NCBI RefSeq assembly: GCF_900102875.1
Contig: NZ_FNGH01000001.1
Coordinates: forward strand, 426,063 to 490,062
Source: Franzmannia pantelleriensis
GTDB taxonomy: Bacteria; Pseudomonadota; Gammaproteobacteria; Pseudomonadales; Halomonadaceae
Direction: 5' to 3'
DNA length: 64,000 nt
Both the position numbers and the translations under genes were made by a program. This document shows, piece after piece, positions 1-9,097 of this stretch; the stretch's first letter is position 1; every line of letters starts with the position of its first letter. Under the pieces are notes generated by a model. The model did not search any database. It saw only the letters and a program-made list of their open reading frames with translations, and was not told the origin of the DNA.

Positions 1-481
<481 letters not shown>

Positions 482-485
482 TCAC

Positions 486-520
486 AAAAAAACAGGGGAA
501 GAGCGGCGGCTCTTCCCCTG
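486..520 (-). terminator. Rho-independent terminator after rplT
   Basis: A perfect 12-bp stem (493-504 with 509-520) with a 4-base loop is followed, reading the minus strand, by seven T residues (486-492). This is a textbook intrinsic terminator or attenuator between rplT and pheS. In E. coli the same gap holds the pheST attenuator, so a regulatory role in pheS expression is possible, but I did not identify a phenylalanine-rich leader peptide. Confidence 0.9.
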
Positions 521-585
521 CGACGTTACGGCATGCGTGGTGGCGAGAAGCGAGCTTGCTACGATCGCCACCGATGCACCGTCAC

Positions 586-939
586 TTACTGAGCAGCCTT
601 GGCCTTCTCGACGATGGCAGCAAAGGCGGCTTTCTCGTGCACGGCGAGATCGGCCAGCACCTTACGATCGATCTCGATGCCGGCCTTCTTGAGGCCGTCG
701 ATGAAGCGGCTGTAGGACATGCCGTTGATGCGAGCCGCAGCGTTGATACGCGCGATCCACAGGGCACGGAACTGACGCTTACGCTGACGGCGGTCGCGAT
801 AGGCATACTGTCCGGCCTTGATCACGGCCTGTTTGGCTACGCGGAAGACCCGCGAACGAGCACCGTAGTAGCCTTTGGCCTGCTTCATTACTTTCTTGTG
901 ACGGCGACGAGCAACGACGCCACGCTTGACACGAGTCAT
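586..939 (-). CDS. rplT: 50S ribosomal protein L20
   Basis: L20 binds 23S rRNA early in large-subunit assembly and, in E. coli, represses translation of its own operon. The 117-residue product has the family's usual length, begins [16 protein letters not shown], has the basic N-terminal extension and carries the conserved [15 protein letters not shown] block around residues 48-62. It is 34 bases downstream of rpmI and clearly co-transcribed. Nothing unusual is seen in its sequence; a strong terminator follows it. Confidence 0.98.
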   Translation of the reverse strand: MTRVKRGVVARRRHKKVMKQAKGYYGARSRVFRVAKQAVIKAGQYAYRDRRQRKRQFRALWIARINAAARINGMSYSRFIDGLKKAGIEIDRKVLADLAVHEKAAFAAIVEKAKAAQ

Positions 940-973
940 AGCATTCTCCTGACGTTAAGAGTGGATCAACCGG

Positions 974-1168
974 TTACAGGTTCGGCAGCATGCGCTGGAC
1001 GAGTGCCTTGTCGGCGTCGTGAATCTGCTTCATCCCGCGCAGATGACGCTTCCGCTTGGTCGACTTCTTGGTCAGGATGTGACTACGGAAGGACTGCTTG
1101 TGCTTGAAGCCATTGGCAGTCTTCTTGAAGCGCTTGGCGGCGCCACTGTTGGTCTTGATTTTCGGCAT
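974..1168 (-). CDS. rpmI: 50S ribosomal protein L35
   Basis: Small 64-residue large-subunit protein, highly basic, beginning [17 protein letters not shown], which is the universal L35 N terminus, and retaining the [16 protein letters not shown] block. The length matches the family. It sits between infC (87-base gap) and rplT (34-base gap). In E. coli the infC-rpmI spacer contains the L20 binding site that couples rpmI and rplT translation; the gap here could hold the equivalent, but I did not derive a structure for it. Confidence 0.98.
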   Translation of the reverse strand: MPKIKTNSGAAKRFKKTANGFKHKQSFRSHILTKKSTKRKRHLRGMKQIHDADKALVQRMLPNL

Positions 1169-1255
1169 GAGGAAAACTCCGCTCGATGTTTTTTCAGAAA
1201 ACCCAAGGCCGGCAGTCCGCCTCAGCGACGAACCACCCGTTTACTTGCCTTCGGA

Positions 1256-1795
1256 TCACTTCTTCTTGGGGGCAAGAATCATGATCATCTGGCGCCCTTC
1301 CATCTTGGGGAAGGACTCCACATTGGCCAGATCCTCGAGATCTGCGGCGACCCGCTCCATCAGCTTGCGGCCGATGTCCTGGTGCGCCATCTCGCGGCCA
1401 CGAAACCGTAGCGTGACCTTGCCCTTGTCGCCACCTTCGAGGAAACGAATCAGGTTCTTCAGCTTGACCTGATAGTCGCCCTCGTCGGTGCCAGGCCGGA
1501 ATTTGACTTCCTTGACCTGGATCTGCTTGGTCTTCTTCTTCTGAGCAGCTTTCTGCTTCTTCTGCTCGAAGACGAATTTGCCGTAATCCATTATCTTGCA
1601 AACGATCGGATCGGCGTTGGAAATCTGTACGAGGTCCATACCGGCAGCTTCGGCACGCTCCAGCGCTTCACTGGTGGGCACAACACCCAACTGCTCGCCG
1701 TCGCTGTCGATCAGGCGAACCTGATCCTCGGTAATACGCTCGTTCATTGGGGGCCGCTTGTCCTGAACGCGCCCTCTTGGGTTGCTTCGCTTGAT
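1256..1795 (-). CDS. infC: Translation initiation factor IF-3 (AUC start codon)
   Basis: IF-3 binds the 30S subunit, prevents premature 50S joining and proofreads the start codon. The protein has the N-terminal domain, a lysine-rich linker ([17 protein letters not shown]) and the C-terminal domain with [14 protein letters not shown] and [10 protein letters not shown]. The first in-frame ATG (at 1747) would give only 163 residues and cut conserved N-terminal sequence. Reading upstream, the frame stays open through [16 protein letters not shown], which matches the family N terminus, to an ATC at 1793-1795 preceded by GGAG with 8 bases of spacing. This gives 179 residues against 180 in E. coli. 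A non-AUG start is the known autoregulatory device of infC, because IF-3 itself discriminates against it. The gene begins 50 bases after the thrS stop. Confidence 0.93.
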   Translation of the reverse strand: MKRSNPRGRVQDKRPPMNERITEDQVRLIDSDGEQLGVVPTSEALERAEAAGMDLVQISNADPIVCKIMDYGKFVFEQKKQKAAQKKKTKQIQVKEVKFRPGTDEGDYQVKLKNLIRFLEGGDKGKVTLRFRGREMAHQDIGRKLMERVAADLEDLANVESFPKMEGRQMIMILAPKKK

Positions 1796-1845
1796 CGCTA
1801 CATCTCCGTGTTGGTTGACGTTGCCGTGGCCCGGGCAGCCGGCAA

Positions 1846-3744
1846 TCAGATCCCCTCGGCCACCAGGCGGGCGATGAGATCATCGACCCTGAAGGTACCC
1901 AGGTCTTCGCCGCTGCGAGTACGTACGGCCACGGCGTCAGACTCGACTTCCTTATCTCCTACCACCAGGAGATAGGGAACTTTCTGCAACGTATGTTCCC
2001 GGATTTTAAAGCCGATCTTCTCGTTCCTCAAGTCCGCCTTGACGCGTAGACCGATTTTCTGCAAGCGCTTCTCGAGATCCAGGGCAAAATCCCGCTGCGC
2101 ATCAGTGATATTGAGGATCGCCGCCTGCTGCGGCGCCAGCCACAGCGGCATGGCGCCAGCATAGTGCTCGATGAGAATTCCCAAAAAGCGCTCGAAGGAG
2201 CCGAGAATCGCACGATGCAGCATCACCGGGGTCTTGCGCGCCCCATCTTCGTCGACGAACTGGGCGCCCAGACGTCCAGGAAGATTGAAGTCGAGCTGCA
2301 GGGTACCACACTGCCAGACCCGATTGAGACAATCGCGTAGTGCAAACTCGATCTTGGGGCCGTAGAACGCCCCTTCACCAGGCTGCAGCTCCCATTCGAG
2401 CCCCGTCGCATCAAGCGCCGCCTCGAGCCCCTCTTCGGCGCGATCCCATAGCGCCGCTTCGCCGAGGAAGTCATCCGGACGCGTGGAGAGCTTGAGTTCG
2501 ACATCGTCGAAACCAAGCTCCTTGTAGACCTCCAGCGTAAGGCGAATGAAGGCCTCGGCTTCGGACTGAATCTGGCGCTCGCTGCAGAAGATGTGCGCAT
2601 CATCCTGGGTAAAGCCACGTACTCGCATCAGCCCATGCAGCGAGCCGGACGGTTCATTACGGTGGCAGCTGCCGAATTCGGCGAGACGCAGCGGCAGATC
2701 ACGATAGCTCTTGAGCCCCTGATTGAACACCTGGACGTGGCACGGGCAATTCATCGGCTTGACCGCGTACTCGCGCTTCTCCGACTCGGTAGTGAACATC
2801 AATTCACTGTAGTGGCCCCAGTGGCCCGACTTTTTCCACAACGAGAGGTCCACCACCTGCGGCGTCTTGATCTCCTGGTAGCCGTGGGCGACCTGCACCC
2901 GGCGCATGTACTGCTCAAGCGCCTGGTACATGGTCCAGCCATTGGGGTGCCAGAACACCATCCCCGGCGCCTCCTCCTGAAGATGGAAGAGATCCATCTT
3001 CCTGGCCAGCTTGCGATGATCGCGCTTCTCGGCCTCCTCGAGCCGCTTGAGATAGGCCTTGAGCTGTTTCTTGTCAGGCCAGGCGGTGCCGTAGATGCGC
3101 GTCAGCATCGGCTTGTCAGCGTCGCCACGCCAATAGGCGCCGGCCAGCTTGGTCAGCTTGAACGCCTTGAGGTGCCGGGTATTGGGCACATGGGGCCCGC
3201 GACACATGTCGACGTACTCTTGGTGATGGTAGAGACGAATGGTCTCGCCCTCGGGAATCCCGCGCACGATCTCCTGCTTGTAGGTCTCATCGCGGTGCAG
3301 GAAGGTCAGCATCGCCTGATCCCGATCGACGTATTCGCGAACCACATCGTAGCCCTGCTCGATCAGCTGCTTCATGCGCGTCTCGATGGCCACGAGATCG
3401 TCCGGGGTCACCGAACGACCGAAGTCGATGTCGTAGTAGAAGCCGTCGTCGATCACCGGACCGATGGCCATCTTGGCCTCAGGATAGAGCTGCTTCACCG
3501 CGTGCCCGATCAAGTGCGCGCAGGAGTGGCGGATTACCTCCAGGCCCTCCTCGTCACGCGCCGTGAGGATGGCGACCGTGGCATCGTGATCGATGACATC
3601 GGCGGCGTCGACCGGCACGTCGTCGATCTTGCCGGCCACGCAGGCCTTGGCCAGCCCGGGCCCGATCGATTCGGCCAGTTGCATCACGGTAAGCGGTTCG
3701 TCGAAGGTTCTCTGACTGCCATCAGGCAGGGTCACGATGGGCAT
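1846..3744 (-). CDS. thrS: Threonine-tRNA ligase
   Basis: Class II synthetase charging tRNA-Thr. The 632-residue protein has, in order, a TGS domain (from [14 protein letters not shown]), the second additional editing domain with the [12 protein letters not shown] metal-site motif (~residues 72-83), the catalytic domain with [18 protein letters not shown] (motif 2) and the zinc cysteine in [10 protein letters not shown], and a C-terminal anticodon-binding domain ending with [14 protein letters not shown]. The start at 3744 is chosen because it matches the family N terminus and has AAGGA 9 bases upstream; an in-frame ATG 18 codons earlier lacks support. First gene of the translation operon; 50 bases separate it from infC. 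Confidence 0.97.
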   Translation of the reverse strand: MPIVTLPDGSQRTFDEPLTVMQLAESIGPGLAKACVAGKIDDVPVDAADVIDHDATVAILTARDEEGLEVIRHSCAHLIGHAVKQLYPEAKMAIGPVIDDGFYYDIDFGRSVTPDDLVAIETRMKQLIEQGYDVVREYVDRDQAMLTFLHRDETYKQEIVRGIPEGETIRLYHHQEYVDMCRGPHVPNTRHLKAFKLTKLAGAYWRGDADKPMLTRIYGTAWPDKKQLKAYLKRLEEAEKRDHRKLARKMDLFHLQEEAPGMVFWHPNGWTMYQALEQYMRRVQVAHGYQEIKTPQVVDLSLWKKSGHWGHYSELMFTTESEKREYAVKPMNCPCHVQVFNQGLKSYRDLPLRLAEFGSCHRNEPSGSLHGLMRVRGFTQDDAHIFCSERQIQSEAEAFIRLTLEVYKELGFDDVELKLSTRPDDFLGEAALWDRAEEGLEAALDATGLEWELQPGEGAFYGPKIEFALRDCLNRVWQCGTLQLDFNLPGRLGAQFVDEDGARKTPVMLHRAILGSFERFLGILIEHYAGAMPLWLAPQQAAILNITDAQRDFALDLEKRLQKIGLRVKADLRNEKIGFKIREHTLQKVPYLLVVGDKEVESDAVAVRTRSGEDLGTFRVDDLIARLVAEGI

Positions 3745-3907
3745 TGCGGCGGTTCCTTGGGCGCAGTGGTGATCCATACCAGGGATCACATGTCGCAACA
3801 GGTGAATGTCTAAACGTACTGATCAAATAGTTGCGTCGAAAAACAGGCGCCTACATTACCAGATGGCGCCCCCAACGCGCCATGGGCGGCGCAAGGGACG
3901 CATACGC

Positions 3908-3938
3908 AACGAGGGAGTGCCGATGGCACTCCCTCGTT
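3908..3938 (-). terminator. Long hairpin downstream of the OmpA-like gene
   Basis: A perfect 14-bp inverted repeat (3908-3921 with 3925-3938) with a 3-base loop lies 52 bases past the stop of the lipoprotein gene and upstream of thrS. There is no run of T on either side, so it is a terminator-like or RNA-stabilising hairpin rather than a canonical intrinsic terminator. Confidence 0.6.
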
Positions 3939-3989
3939 AGGTGAGCGGCAGGCATGCCGCTCAGGCATCAAGCGCCGGGGCGCTAGCCC

Positions 3990-4688
3990 TTACTGACGGT
4001 CGATTTCGACACGACGGTTCTGAGCGCGCCCTTCATCAGTCTCGTTGGTGGCGACCGGGCGCTCTTCACCGAAGCCGCGAGTCCGCATGCGGTTCTCGGC
4101 GATGCCCTGGGACACGAGGTAGTCACGAACGGAGTCGGCGCGACGCTGGGACAGCCCCTGATTGTACTGGGGGTTACCCACCGAGTCGGTGTGGCCGTCG
4201 ATGTTGACGCGCAGATCGGTATTTTCGCGCAGGCGATGTGCCACTTCGTCCAGCGTCATGCTGGCTTCCGGACGCAGCTCGGCAGAATCGAACGCGAAGG
4301 TGACCTCGCTGCTCAGCACCACCGGCTCGAACTCGGGCTCAGGCTCCGGCTCGGGTTCCGGCATCGGCTCGGGTTCCGGCTGAGGCTGCGGCTCAGGAGT
4401 ACGATCGGCGCACAGCAGTGCACCAGCAGCAGAACCCACACCAAAACCGATAGCGCCACCCTGCTCTTCATCGGAGCTACCGGCAGTAGCATAACCGATG
4501 CTGCCGCCAATCAAGCCACCTGCAACGCCGCAAACGGCGGGGTGCTGGTACCAAGCGCGATCGGCAGAAGAGGAGGAACCAGACATCTGAGCGGATGTCT
4601 GCCCCCCGGTGGGACCAGAGGTAGCACAGCCAGCGAGGCCCAGTGCCAGTGCGGAACCGATCAGCAAGCCAGTCGTTGATTTTTTCAT
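3990..4688 (-). CDS. OmpA-family outer-membrane lipoprotein with glycine zipper and Pro-Glu linker
   Basis: Probably tethers the outer membrane to peptidoglycan. The 232-residue precursor has a lipoprotein signal peptide with lipobox LAGC (Cys at ~21), a glycine-rich transmembrane-zipper segment (GVAGGLIGGSIGYATAG and GGAIGFGVGSAAGALL, ~residues 54-92), a linker of repeated Glu-Pro pairs (~residues 97-121) and a C-terminal OmpA-like domain. The peptidoglycan-binding signature is intact: DGHTDSVGNPQYNQGLS, RADSVRDYL and GRAQNRRVEI. SD GGAG precedes the ATG. It stands alone between thrS and a DUF2489 gene, with its own hairpin downstream. It is related to Pal, YiaD and OprF-type proteins; which one cannot be decided from sequence alone. 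Confidence 0.88.
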   Translation of the reverse strand: MKKSTTGLLIGSALALGLAGCATSGPTGGQTSAQMSGSSSSADRAWYQHPAVCGVAGGLIGGSIGYATAGSSDEEQGGAIGFGVGSAAGALLCADRTPEPQPQPEPEPMPEPEPEPEPEFEPVVLSSEVTFAFDSAELRPEASMTLDEVAHRLRENTDLRVNIDGHTDSVGNPQYNQGLSQRRADSVRDYLVSQGIAENRMRTRGFGEERPVATNETDEGRAQNRRVEIDRQ

Positions 4689-4970
4689 GTAAGACTCCTT
4701 CTTAACACAGCGCTAGTCGTAACCCTTGGTTACACCGCGTATCCACGTAAACCGTCGAGTTGGTTCGTATTTCTCGACTTACTCAGGGTAAAAGAAAGCA
4801 CATTTGCAACAATTCGGCTAGTGCTCATGTGCTAATGCGCATGGTCTCATGCCTGCGCTGATAGCACCAGTCATGTTCACAGGCACGTCACGCATACGCA
4901 TGCCACAGCAAGAATTTAAACCATGTGAAACTCTTGTACAAGAAAGTGAGCAACATTCGCCGCGCACTAG

Positions 4971-5438
4971 TCAGTGCAGGGTTTCCGGCCAGCCCTGTTT
5001 GAAGCGCTCCACAGCGCGTGCCGCATCCAGCAGCGCCGGACGGTGGGCGTCCTCCACCGCCAGGCGCTGGCGGTCTTCATCCATACGCTGGCGGGGTGTC
5101 AGTTCATTGCGTGAGGAGTGCGTACGCAGGTGCTGAGTTTCGTCGTATACAGTGACGAAAACCCGAAACGTGTCCCGCTCCACCAGCGCCGGATCGATGA
5201 TCTCAAGCAGCACCTTGCAGCGCAGCGCACCTTCGACAAGATCGACCTGTTCGGCGCGCATGGCAGACGCAATGGCGCCTAGGCTATCGAGACAGTTCTG
5301 ATGCGCACGGCGAGTCTCTTCCTGACGAAACACCTCGCGTCGGCGCACCTCTCGCCACAGCGTGGCGGCATAGGCACCAAGGCCAGCGACAATGACCACG
5401 GCAAGCGCCGCAAGGCTCCAGAACAGGGTAGCGCTCAT
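4971..5438 (-). CDS. DUF2489 membrane-anchored protein
   Basis: A 155-residue protein with one N-terminal membrane segment (~residues 5-27, LFWSLAALAVVIVAGLG) followed by a soluble, helical, charged region. The stretch around SLGAIASAMRAEQVDLVEGALRC (~residues 51-73) matches what I recall of DUF2489 in Pseudomonas and relatives; no activity is known for the family. It lies 109 bases upstream of (before, in minus-strand reading, after) the heme O synthase gene and is likely expressed with the cox assembly genes or alone. No catalytic motif is visible. Confidence 0.65.
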   Translation of the reverse strand: MSATLFWSLAALAVVIVAGLGAYAATLWREVRRREVFRQEETRRAHQNCLDSLGAIASAMRAEQVDLVEGALRCKVLLEIIDPALVERDTFRVFVTVYDETQHLRTHSSRNELTPRQRMDEDRQRLAVEDAHRPALLDAARAVERFKQGWPETLH

Positions 5439-5547
5439 ACACTCTCAACTCAGTTAACAGGTGATTGGCAAGTCCGTGCACCATACTCAGCCGCTAACGA
5501 TCCAGCAAGCCGGTACCGGTTCTTATCACGTCCATACCGACTGACGC

Positions 5548-6483
5548 TCACATCACCCAGTTAACGGCATAGTGATCGAACAGCAGGACGCCAAACACGC
5601 CGAGGATATAGCGAATCGAGAACCAGAAGGCGTTGATCGGCGCCTGCTCGTCACGCCCCCGCCACACCTTCCAATTCCAGAACATGAAGCGCGCGTTGAG
5701 GGCCGTGACCCCGACCAGATAGATCATCCCACTCATGCCAATCACGAACGGCATCAGGGTCACCGCCACCGTCAACCAGCCATACAGCCACACCTGGAGG
5801 CGGGTGAAGGCATCGCCATGCGTAACCGGCAGCATCGGCACGCCGGCCTTGGCGTATTCGTCACGCTTGTGTATCGCCAGCGCCCAAAAGTGCGGCGGCG
5901 TCCAGGCAAACACGATCAGCAGCAGTAACAAGGGTTCGGCGCCCAGCTGGCCGGTTACCGCCGTCCAGCCCAACAGCGGCGGCGCAGCACCTGCAACGCC
6001 ACCGATTACGATATTCTGCGGGGTGGCACGCTTGAGAAAAGCCGTATAGATCAGCGCATAACCCACCAGTGACGCCAGCGTTAGCCACGCTGTCAAGGCG
6101 TTGACCTGCCATAGCAGCAGCGTGAAGCCAAGCACTGACAGACCAGTAGCCCACAGCAGCGCATAGTGGGTAGGCAAGCGCTGCGTGGCTAGCGGGCGGC
6201 GGGAGGTACGCACCATCATGGCATCGAGGCGACGGTCAAGGACATGGTTATAGGCGGCTGCCCCACCGGCGCAAAGGGCGATCCCTGCCAGGCCATAGAC
6301 CACGCTGGCCAGTGGCGGTATGCCCGGGGTTGCCAGCGCCATCCCGACCAGTGCGCAAGCCAGCATCACGATCACCACACGCGGCTTGCACAGGGTGACC
6401 AGGTCACGCCATTGCCATGCCACCGTCAGGCTACTCTCGCGGCCTGCCAGCAATTCGCCCTGTTCGATCGCCGCATTACGCAT
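5548..6483 (-). CDS. cyoE: Heme O synthase (protoheme IX farnesyltransferase)
   Basis: Transfers a farnesyl group to heme B, giving heme O, the precursor of heme A for the caa3 oxidase encoded nearby. This UbiA-family protein of 311 residues has about nine membrane segments. The first Asp-rich prenyl-diphosphate motif is NHVLDRRLDAMMVRT (~residues 79-93), and the loop YAKAGVPMLPVTHGD (second conserved region) is present. The ATG at 6483 overlaps the end of the heme A synthase gene by 8 bases and has GGAG upstream, so the two are translationally coupled. The pathway order is reversed (CtaA gene first), as in Pseudomonas. Confidence 0.95.
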   Translation of the reverse strand: MRNAAIEQGELLAGRESSLTVAWQWRDLVTLCKPRVVIVMLACALVGMALATPGIPPLASVVYGLAGIALCAGGAAAYNHVLDRRLDAMMVRTSRRPLATQRLPTHYALLWATGLSVLGFTLLLWQVNALTAWLTLASLVGYALIYTAFLKRATPQNIVIGGVAGAAPPLLGWTAVTGQLGAEPLLLLLIVFAWTPPHFWALAIHKRDEYAKAGVPMLPVTHGDAFTRLQVWLYGWLTVAVTLMPFVIGMSGMIYLVGVTALNARFMFWNWKVWRGRDEQAPINAFWFSIRYILGVFGVLLFDHYAVNWVM

Positions 6484-7546
6484 GCGCCCACTCCTTCTTG
6501 TCGTCCACTTGCTGATATCCCGGCTTGTCGGAGCGCATCAGGCTCGCTCGCCAGTAGGCGAGCGTCAACACTACTATCAATAGTACGGCACCTGCGGTAT
6601 GCGCAAGCGCCAGGCTCAGCGGTAGCCACAGCAATACATTGGCAACCCCCAGCGCGACTTGGAACGCATAGCTACCCAGTATGCCCAGCATCCAGGGCCG
6701 CATCTCTCGCCGCGACCAGTGTGCCACGGCGAGCAGTACCAGCCCCACCCCCAGCGCCAATGCGCCGAGCCGATGGCCGAAGTGGATAGCGGTGCGCGCA
6801 TCGGCGTGCAGCTGACCATGCAGGTAGTTGGGCCCCACCGTCTGGGTCAAATGAAAGCCGTCGCTCCAGTCCATCTCCGGCCACCACTCGCCGTTGCAGG
6901 TCGGGAATCCCTGACACGAGATGCCGGCGTAGTTGCTCGACGTCCACCCCCCCAGCGCCAACTGCCCCACCAGCAGGGCAGCCACCAGCGCCCAGAGTAG
7001 CGACATTCGGCGCTTGACCCGTGGCTGCTGCACCCCTTCGAGAGTGGCCTGGCGCAGACGCAGATGCAGCCACAGAAATAGCAGCATCACGGTAAGCCCG
7101 CCGAGCAGGTGCAGGGTGACAACCTGCGGCCACAGCTTGAGGGTGACGGTAAAGGCACCAAAGGCCCCCTGCAGGATGATCACCGCCAGCAGCGCCAGGG
7201 TCAGACGCCACGGAAACCCCGCCCGGCGACGCAGCGGTAGCGCTAATGCGACCAGCGCCAAGACCAGCAGGCCGAGGGCCGACGCGATGTAACGATGAAC
7301 CATCTCCACCCAGGCCTTGAACGTCTCGAGGGGGGCATCGGGGGAATGCAGCGAGGCGGTATCAGCATCGGGCACCACCAGCCGGCCATAACAGCCCGGC
7401 CAGTCGGGACAGCCAAGCCCGGCATCGACTAATCGCGTCCAGACGCCGACCAGGATCACCACGATGGTGAACACCACCCCCATCAGGCTCAAGCCACGCA
7501 GTAGCCTGAGCCGCGCTATCGGCTTCTCCATCGCGCCATCCATCAC
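6476..7546 (-). CDS. ctaA: Heme A synthase (CtaA/Cox15)
   Basis: Membrane enzyme oxidising the C8 methyl of heme O to the formyl group of heme A. The 356-residue protein has eight predicted membrane segments in two similar halves. The paired extracellular cysteines typical of Cox15/CtaA are visible as GLGCPDWPGCYG (~residues 43-54) and GISCQGFPTCNG, and heme-ligating histidines lie in VHRY, LHLLGG and HFGHRLGAL. It follows the 175-residue unknown gene by 10 bases and overlaps cyoE by 8. Confidence 0.94.
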   Translation of the reverse strand: MMDGAMEKPIARLRLLRGLSLMGVVFTIVVILVGVWTRLVDAGLGCPDWPGCYGRLVVPDADTASLHSPDAPLETFKAWVEMVHRYIASALGLLVLALVALALPLRRRAGFPWRLTLALLAVIILQGAFGAFTVTLKLWPQVVTLHLLGGLTVMLLFLWLHLRLRQATLEGVQQPRVKRRMSLLWALVAALLVGQLALGGWTSSNYAGISCQGFPTCNGEWWPEMDWSDGFHLTQTVGPNYLHGQLHADARTAIHFGHRLGALALGVGLVLLAVAHWSRREMRPWMLGILGSYAFQVALGVANVLLWLPLSLALAHTAGAVLLIVVLTLAYWRASLMRSDKPGYQQVDDKKEWAHA

Positions 7547-7556
7547 CTTGTCATCC

Positions 7557-8084
7557 TCACGTATCGCTCAGCGCGGTTGCTTGATCATTGTTCATGCGTA
7601 GCAGGTGATTGAGATCTGCCAACACGTCCTGGGGATCCACCCCTGCCGAATAGCTCAACACCGCCTCTCCCTGGGGGTCGAGCAGCCACAGCTGGCCACT
7701 ATCGCGCCATGCCGGCAACGCCTGCCACTCGCCAAGCACCTCACCGGGCAAGACCTCGTCAGCAGGCCCCAGGCGTAGTCGCGTCACCCGCGGTGCCTCA
7801 CGACCCAGTGCACGATGCAACCGCCACCACTGGTCGGCCTCGGCCTCGCAGCCCTCGGCACAGTCGAACGCCAGCACCCAATCGCCATGATCGATGGCTG
7901 GGCGAGGATCGACCAGCGGCCAACCGGCAAGTCGTGGCACATCGGGATTGAGCTCCCCATGAGCGGTACGTTCATCGGGTATGCCGATACGAAATTCGAC
8001 CATCACCCAAGCACTGGCCAGCGGCGCTGCAAACAGCATGATCAAGGCCAGCAGTTTCATTCGTTGTCTGTTCAGTGGGCTCAT
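7557..8084 (-). CDS. Unknown membrane-anchored protein of the cox assembly cluster
   Basis: A 175-residue protein with a single N-terminal membrane segment or uncleaved signal (~residues 10-28, LLALIMLFAAPLASAWVMV) and a soluble domain expected in the periplasm. The tail (SGQLWLLDPQGEAVLSYSAGVDPQDVLADLNHLL) reads like the end of a thioredoxin/SCO-like fold, but the CxxxC copper site of SCO is absent; its only cysteines are in FDCAEGCEA. Its ATG overlaps the SURF1 stop (ATGA), and ctaA starts 10 bases later, so it is part of the same unit. Pseudomonas has a gene of unknown function at the same place. A role in oxidase metallation is an inference from context only. Confidence 0.75.
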   Translation of the reverse strand: MSPLNRQRMKLLALIMLFAAPLASAWVMVEFRIGIPDERTAHGELNPDVPRLAGWPLVDPRPAIDHGDWVLAFDCAEGCEAEADQWWRLHRALGREAPRVTRLRLGPADEVLPGEVLGEWQALPAWRDSGQLWLLDPQGEAVLSYSAGVDPQDVLADLNHLLRMNNDQATALSDT

Positions 8085-8845
8085 GGTTCCCGCTCCCGCT
8101 CACTCGTTGTCGAGGCAGCACCCGACTCGCGACCATCGCGTATCAGGCGCCGCCCCCCTATCAGCATTACCGCAAGCGCCGCCAAAGCCAACCCCCACCA
8201 TTGGATGGCATAGCCGGTGTGGCGGCTGGGAGGCATAACGCTGGGCTCCCACCAGGGCGTGAACATACCCGCCCCTTGCTGCATATGCAGCCAGCCGGGA
8301 TGCGCGAATTCGCCAAGATCGGCCTGCCAGGGCAGCAGCGCCAGGCGCTGCAACCGCCGCTCCTCCTGGTTGGGGCCAAACAGCAGGGCGATCTCACCGG
8401 CCGGCTGCCACTGGCCGGTTATCGCGACCTTGCCTTGCGGGGTCTCGATCTCGGGATCGACACGACTGCCGCCAGTAGGGACGAAACCGCGTTGAATCAA
8501 CCACACCCGACCGTCTTCTGTACGCAACGGCGTCAGCGCTGCCACCCCCACCTGCCCTTCGACCACGCGATTGTCGAGAAAGTAGGTTTGATCGGCGATA
8601 AACTCACCGCGCAGGCTGATCTGAGCCCCTTCTGGCGGGGTGTCATGGGGCGCGCTCAACTGCGGAGCGTCAGATAAGCGCTGCAGGTAGTCGCGCTTGT
8701 CGGCGGCACGCTCCCACTGCCACATGCCCAAGGCAATGCCCAGTGAGACCAGCAGGCACCAAACCAGCCACCACCACCATAAGCGCTTGACATGTCGCAC
8801 CGGCTTGCTTGAACTGGGCGTCTGAAAACTCACGGAGTATCCCAT
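8081..8845 (-). CDS. SURF1-family oxidase assembly protein
   Basis: Assists heme A insertion into cytochrome oxidase subunit I. The protein (~254 residues) has one membrane segment near each end (WWWWLVWCLLVSLGIALG and the segment near TGYAIQWWGLALAALAVM), separated by a periplasmic domain with family blocks LRGEFIADQTYFLDNRV and WLIQRGFVP. The start is uncertain: the ATG at 8845 shares two bases with the ATG of the opposite DUF2909 gene and has poor SD; a GTG at 8833 has GGGA at suitable distance. The longer reading from 8932 would overlap DUF2909 further and is not favoured. Its stop overlaps the next gene by 4 bases. Confidence 0.88.
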   Translation of the reverse strand: MGYSVSFQTPSSSKPVRHVKRLWWWWLVWCLLVSLGIALGMWQWERAADKRDYLQRLSDAPQLSAPHDTPPEGAQISLRGEFIADQTYFLDNRVVEGQVGVAALTPLRTEDGRVWLIQRGFVPTGGSRVDPEIETPQGKVAITGQWQPAGEIALLFGPNQEERRLQRLALLPWQADLGEFAHPGWLHMQQGAGMFTPWWEPSVMPPSRHTGYAIQWWGLALAALAVMLIGGRRLIRDGRESGAASTTSEREREP

Positions 8846-9032
8846 GCTGAAAGCGTTGATCGCCCTGACATTTCTTACCATGCTCGCCAGCCTTGCGGCG
8901 GGCGCCGGCTTCCTGCTGCGCGACCACGGCAACTCCCGGCGCCTGTTGACGTCGCTGAAGCTGCGCGTCTCAATGGCCGGCCTACTGATCTTACTACTCG
9001 GCTACGGCTTTTACATCGGCGATCTGGCCTGA
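8844..9032 (+). CDS. DUF2909 twin-transmembrane protein
   Basis: A 62-residue peptide with two membrane segments (LKALIALTFLTMLASLAAG and SMAGLLILLLGYGFYIG) linked by the basic loop RDHGNSRRLLTSLKLR. This fits DUF2909, a small family found in cox clusters of Pseudomonas and relatives, function unknown. The ATG at 8844 has CGGAG seven bases upstream. It is the only plus-strand gene between DUF2970 (13.7 kb) and the left part of the cluster, lying between convergent coxC and divergent SURF1, so its start codon region overlaps that of SURF1. Confidence 0.85.
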   Translation: MLKALIALTFLTMLASLAAGAGFLLRDHGNSRRLLTSLKLRVSMAGLLILLLGYGFYIGDLA

Positions 9033-9053
9033 ACAGCGCCCCATCACGCGAAG

Positions 9054-9074
9054 GCCCGGCAGCAAGTGCCGGGC
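9054..9074. terminator. Hairpin between convergent DUF2909 and coxC
   Basis: An 8-bp perfect stem GCCCGGCA/TGCCGGGC with a 5-base loop lies between the stop codons of DUF2909 (plus, 9032) and coxC (minus, 9098). It probably ends transcription from one or both sides, although no T-run follows. Confidence 0.55.
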
Positions 9075-9097
9075 CCGATAACGGATGTCGGCTTTCC

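Noticed and set aside
2593..3813. A 406-residue plus-strand open frame opposite thrS
   Set aside because: Shadow of the strongly conserved threonyl-tRNA synthetase; no ribosome-binding site or recognisable motif.
4320..4400. Repetitive tract as a DNA tandem repeat or CRISPR-like array
   Set aside because: It is the coding sequence for the Glu-Pro linker of the OmpA-like lipoprotein; unit length is six bases and there are no spacers.
4719..4733. Small hairpin GTAACC-CTT-GGTTAC before the OmpA-like gene
   Set aside because: Only six base pairs with no linked signal; may be chance.
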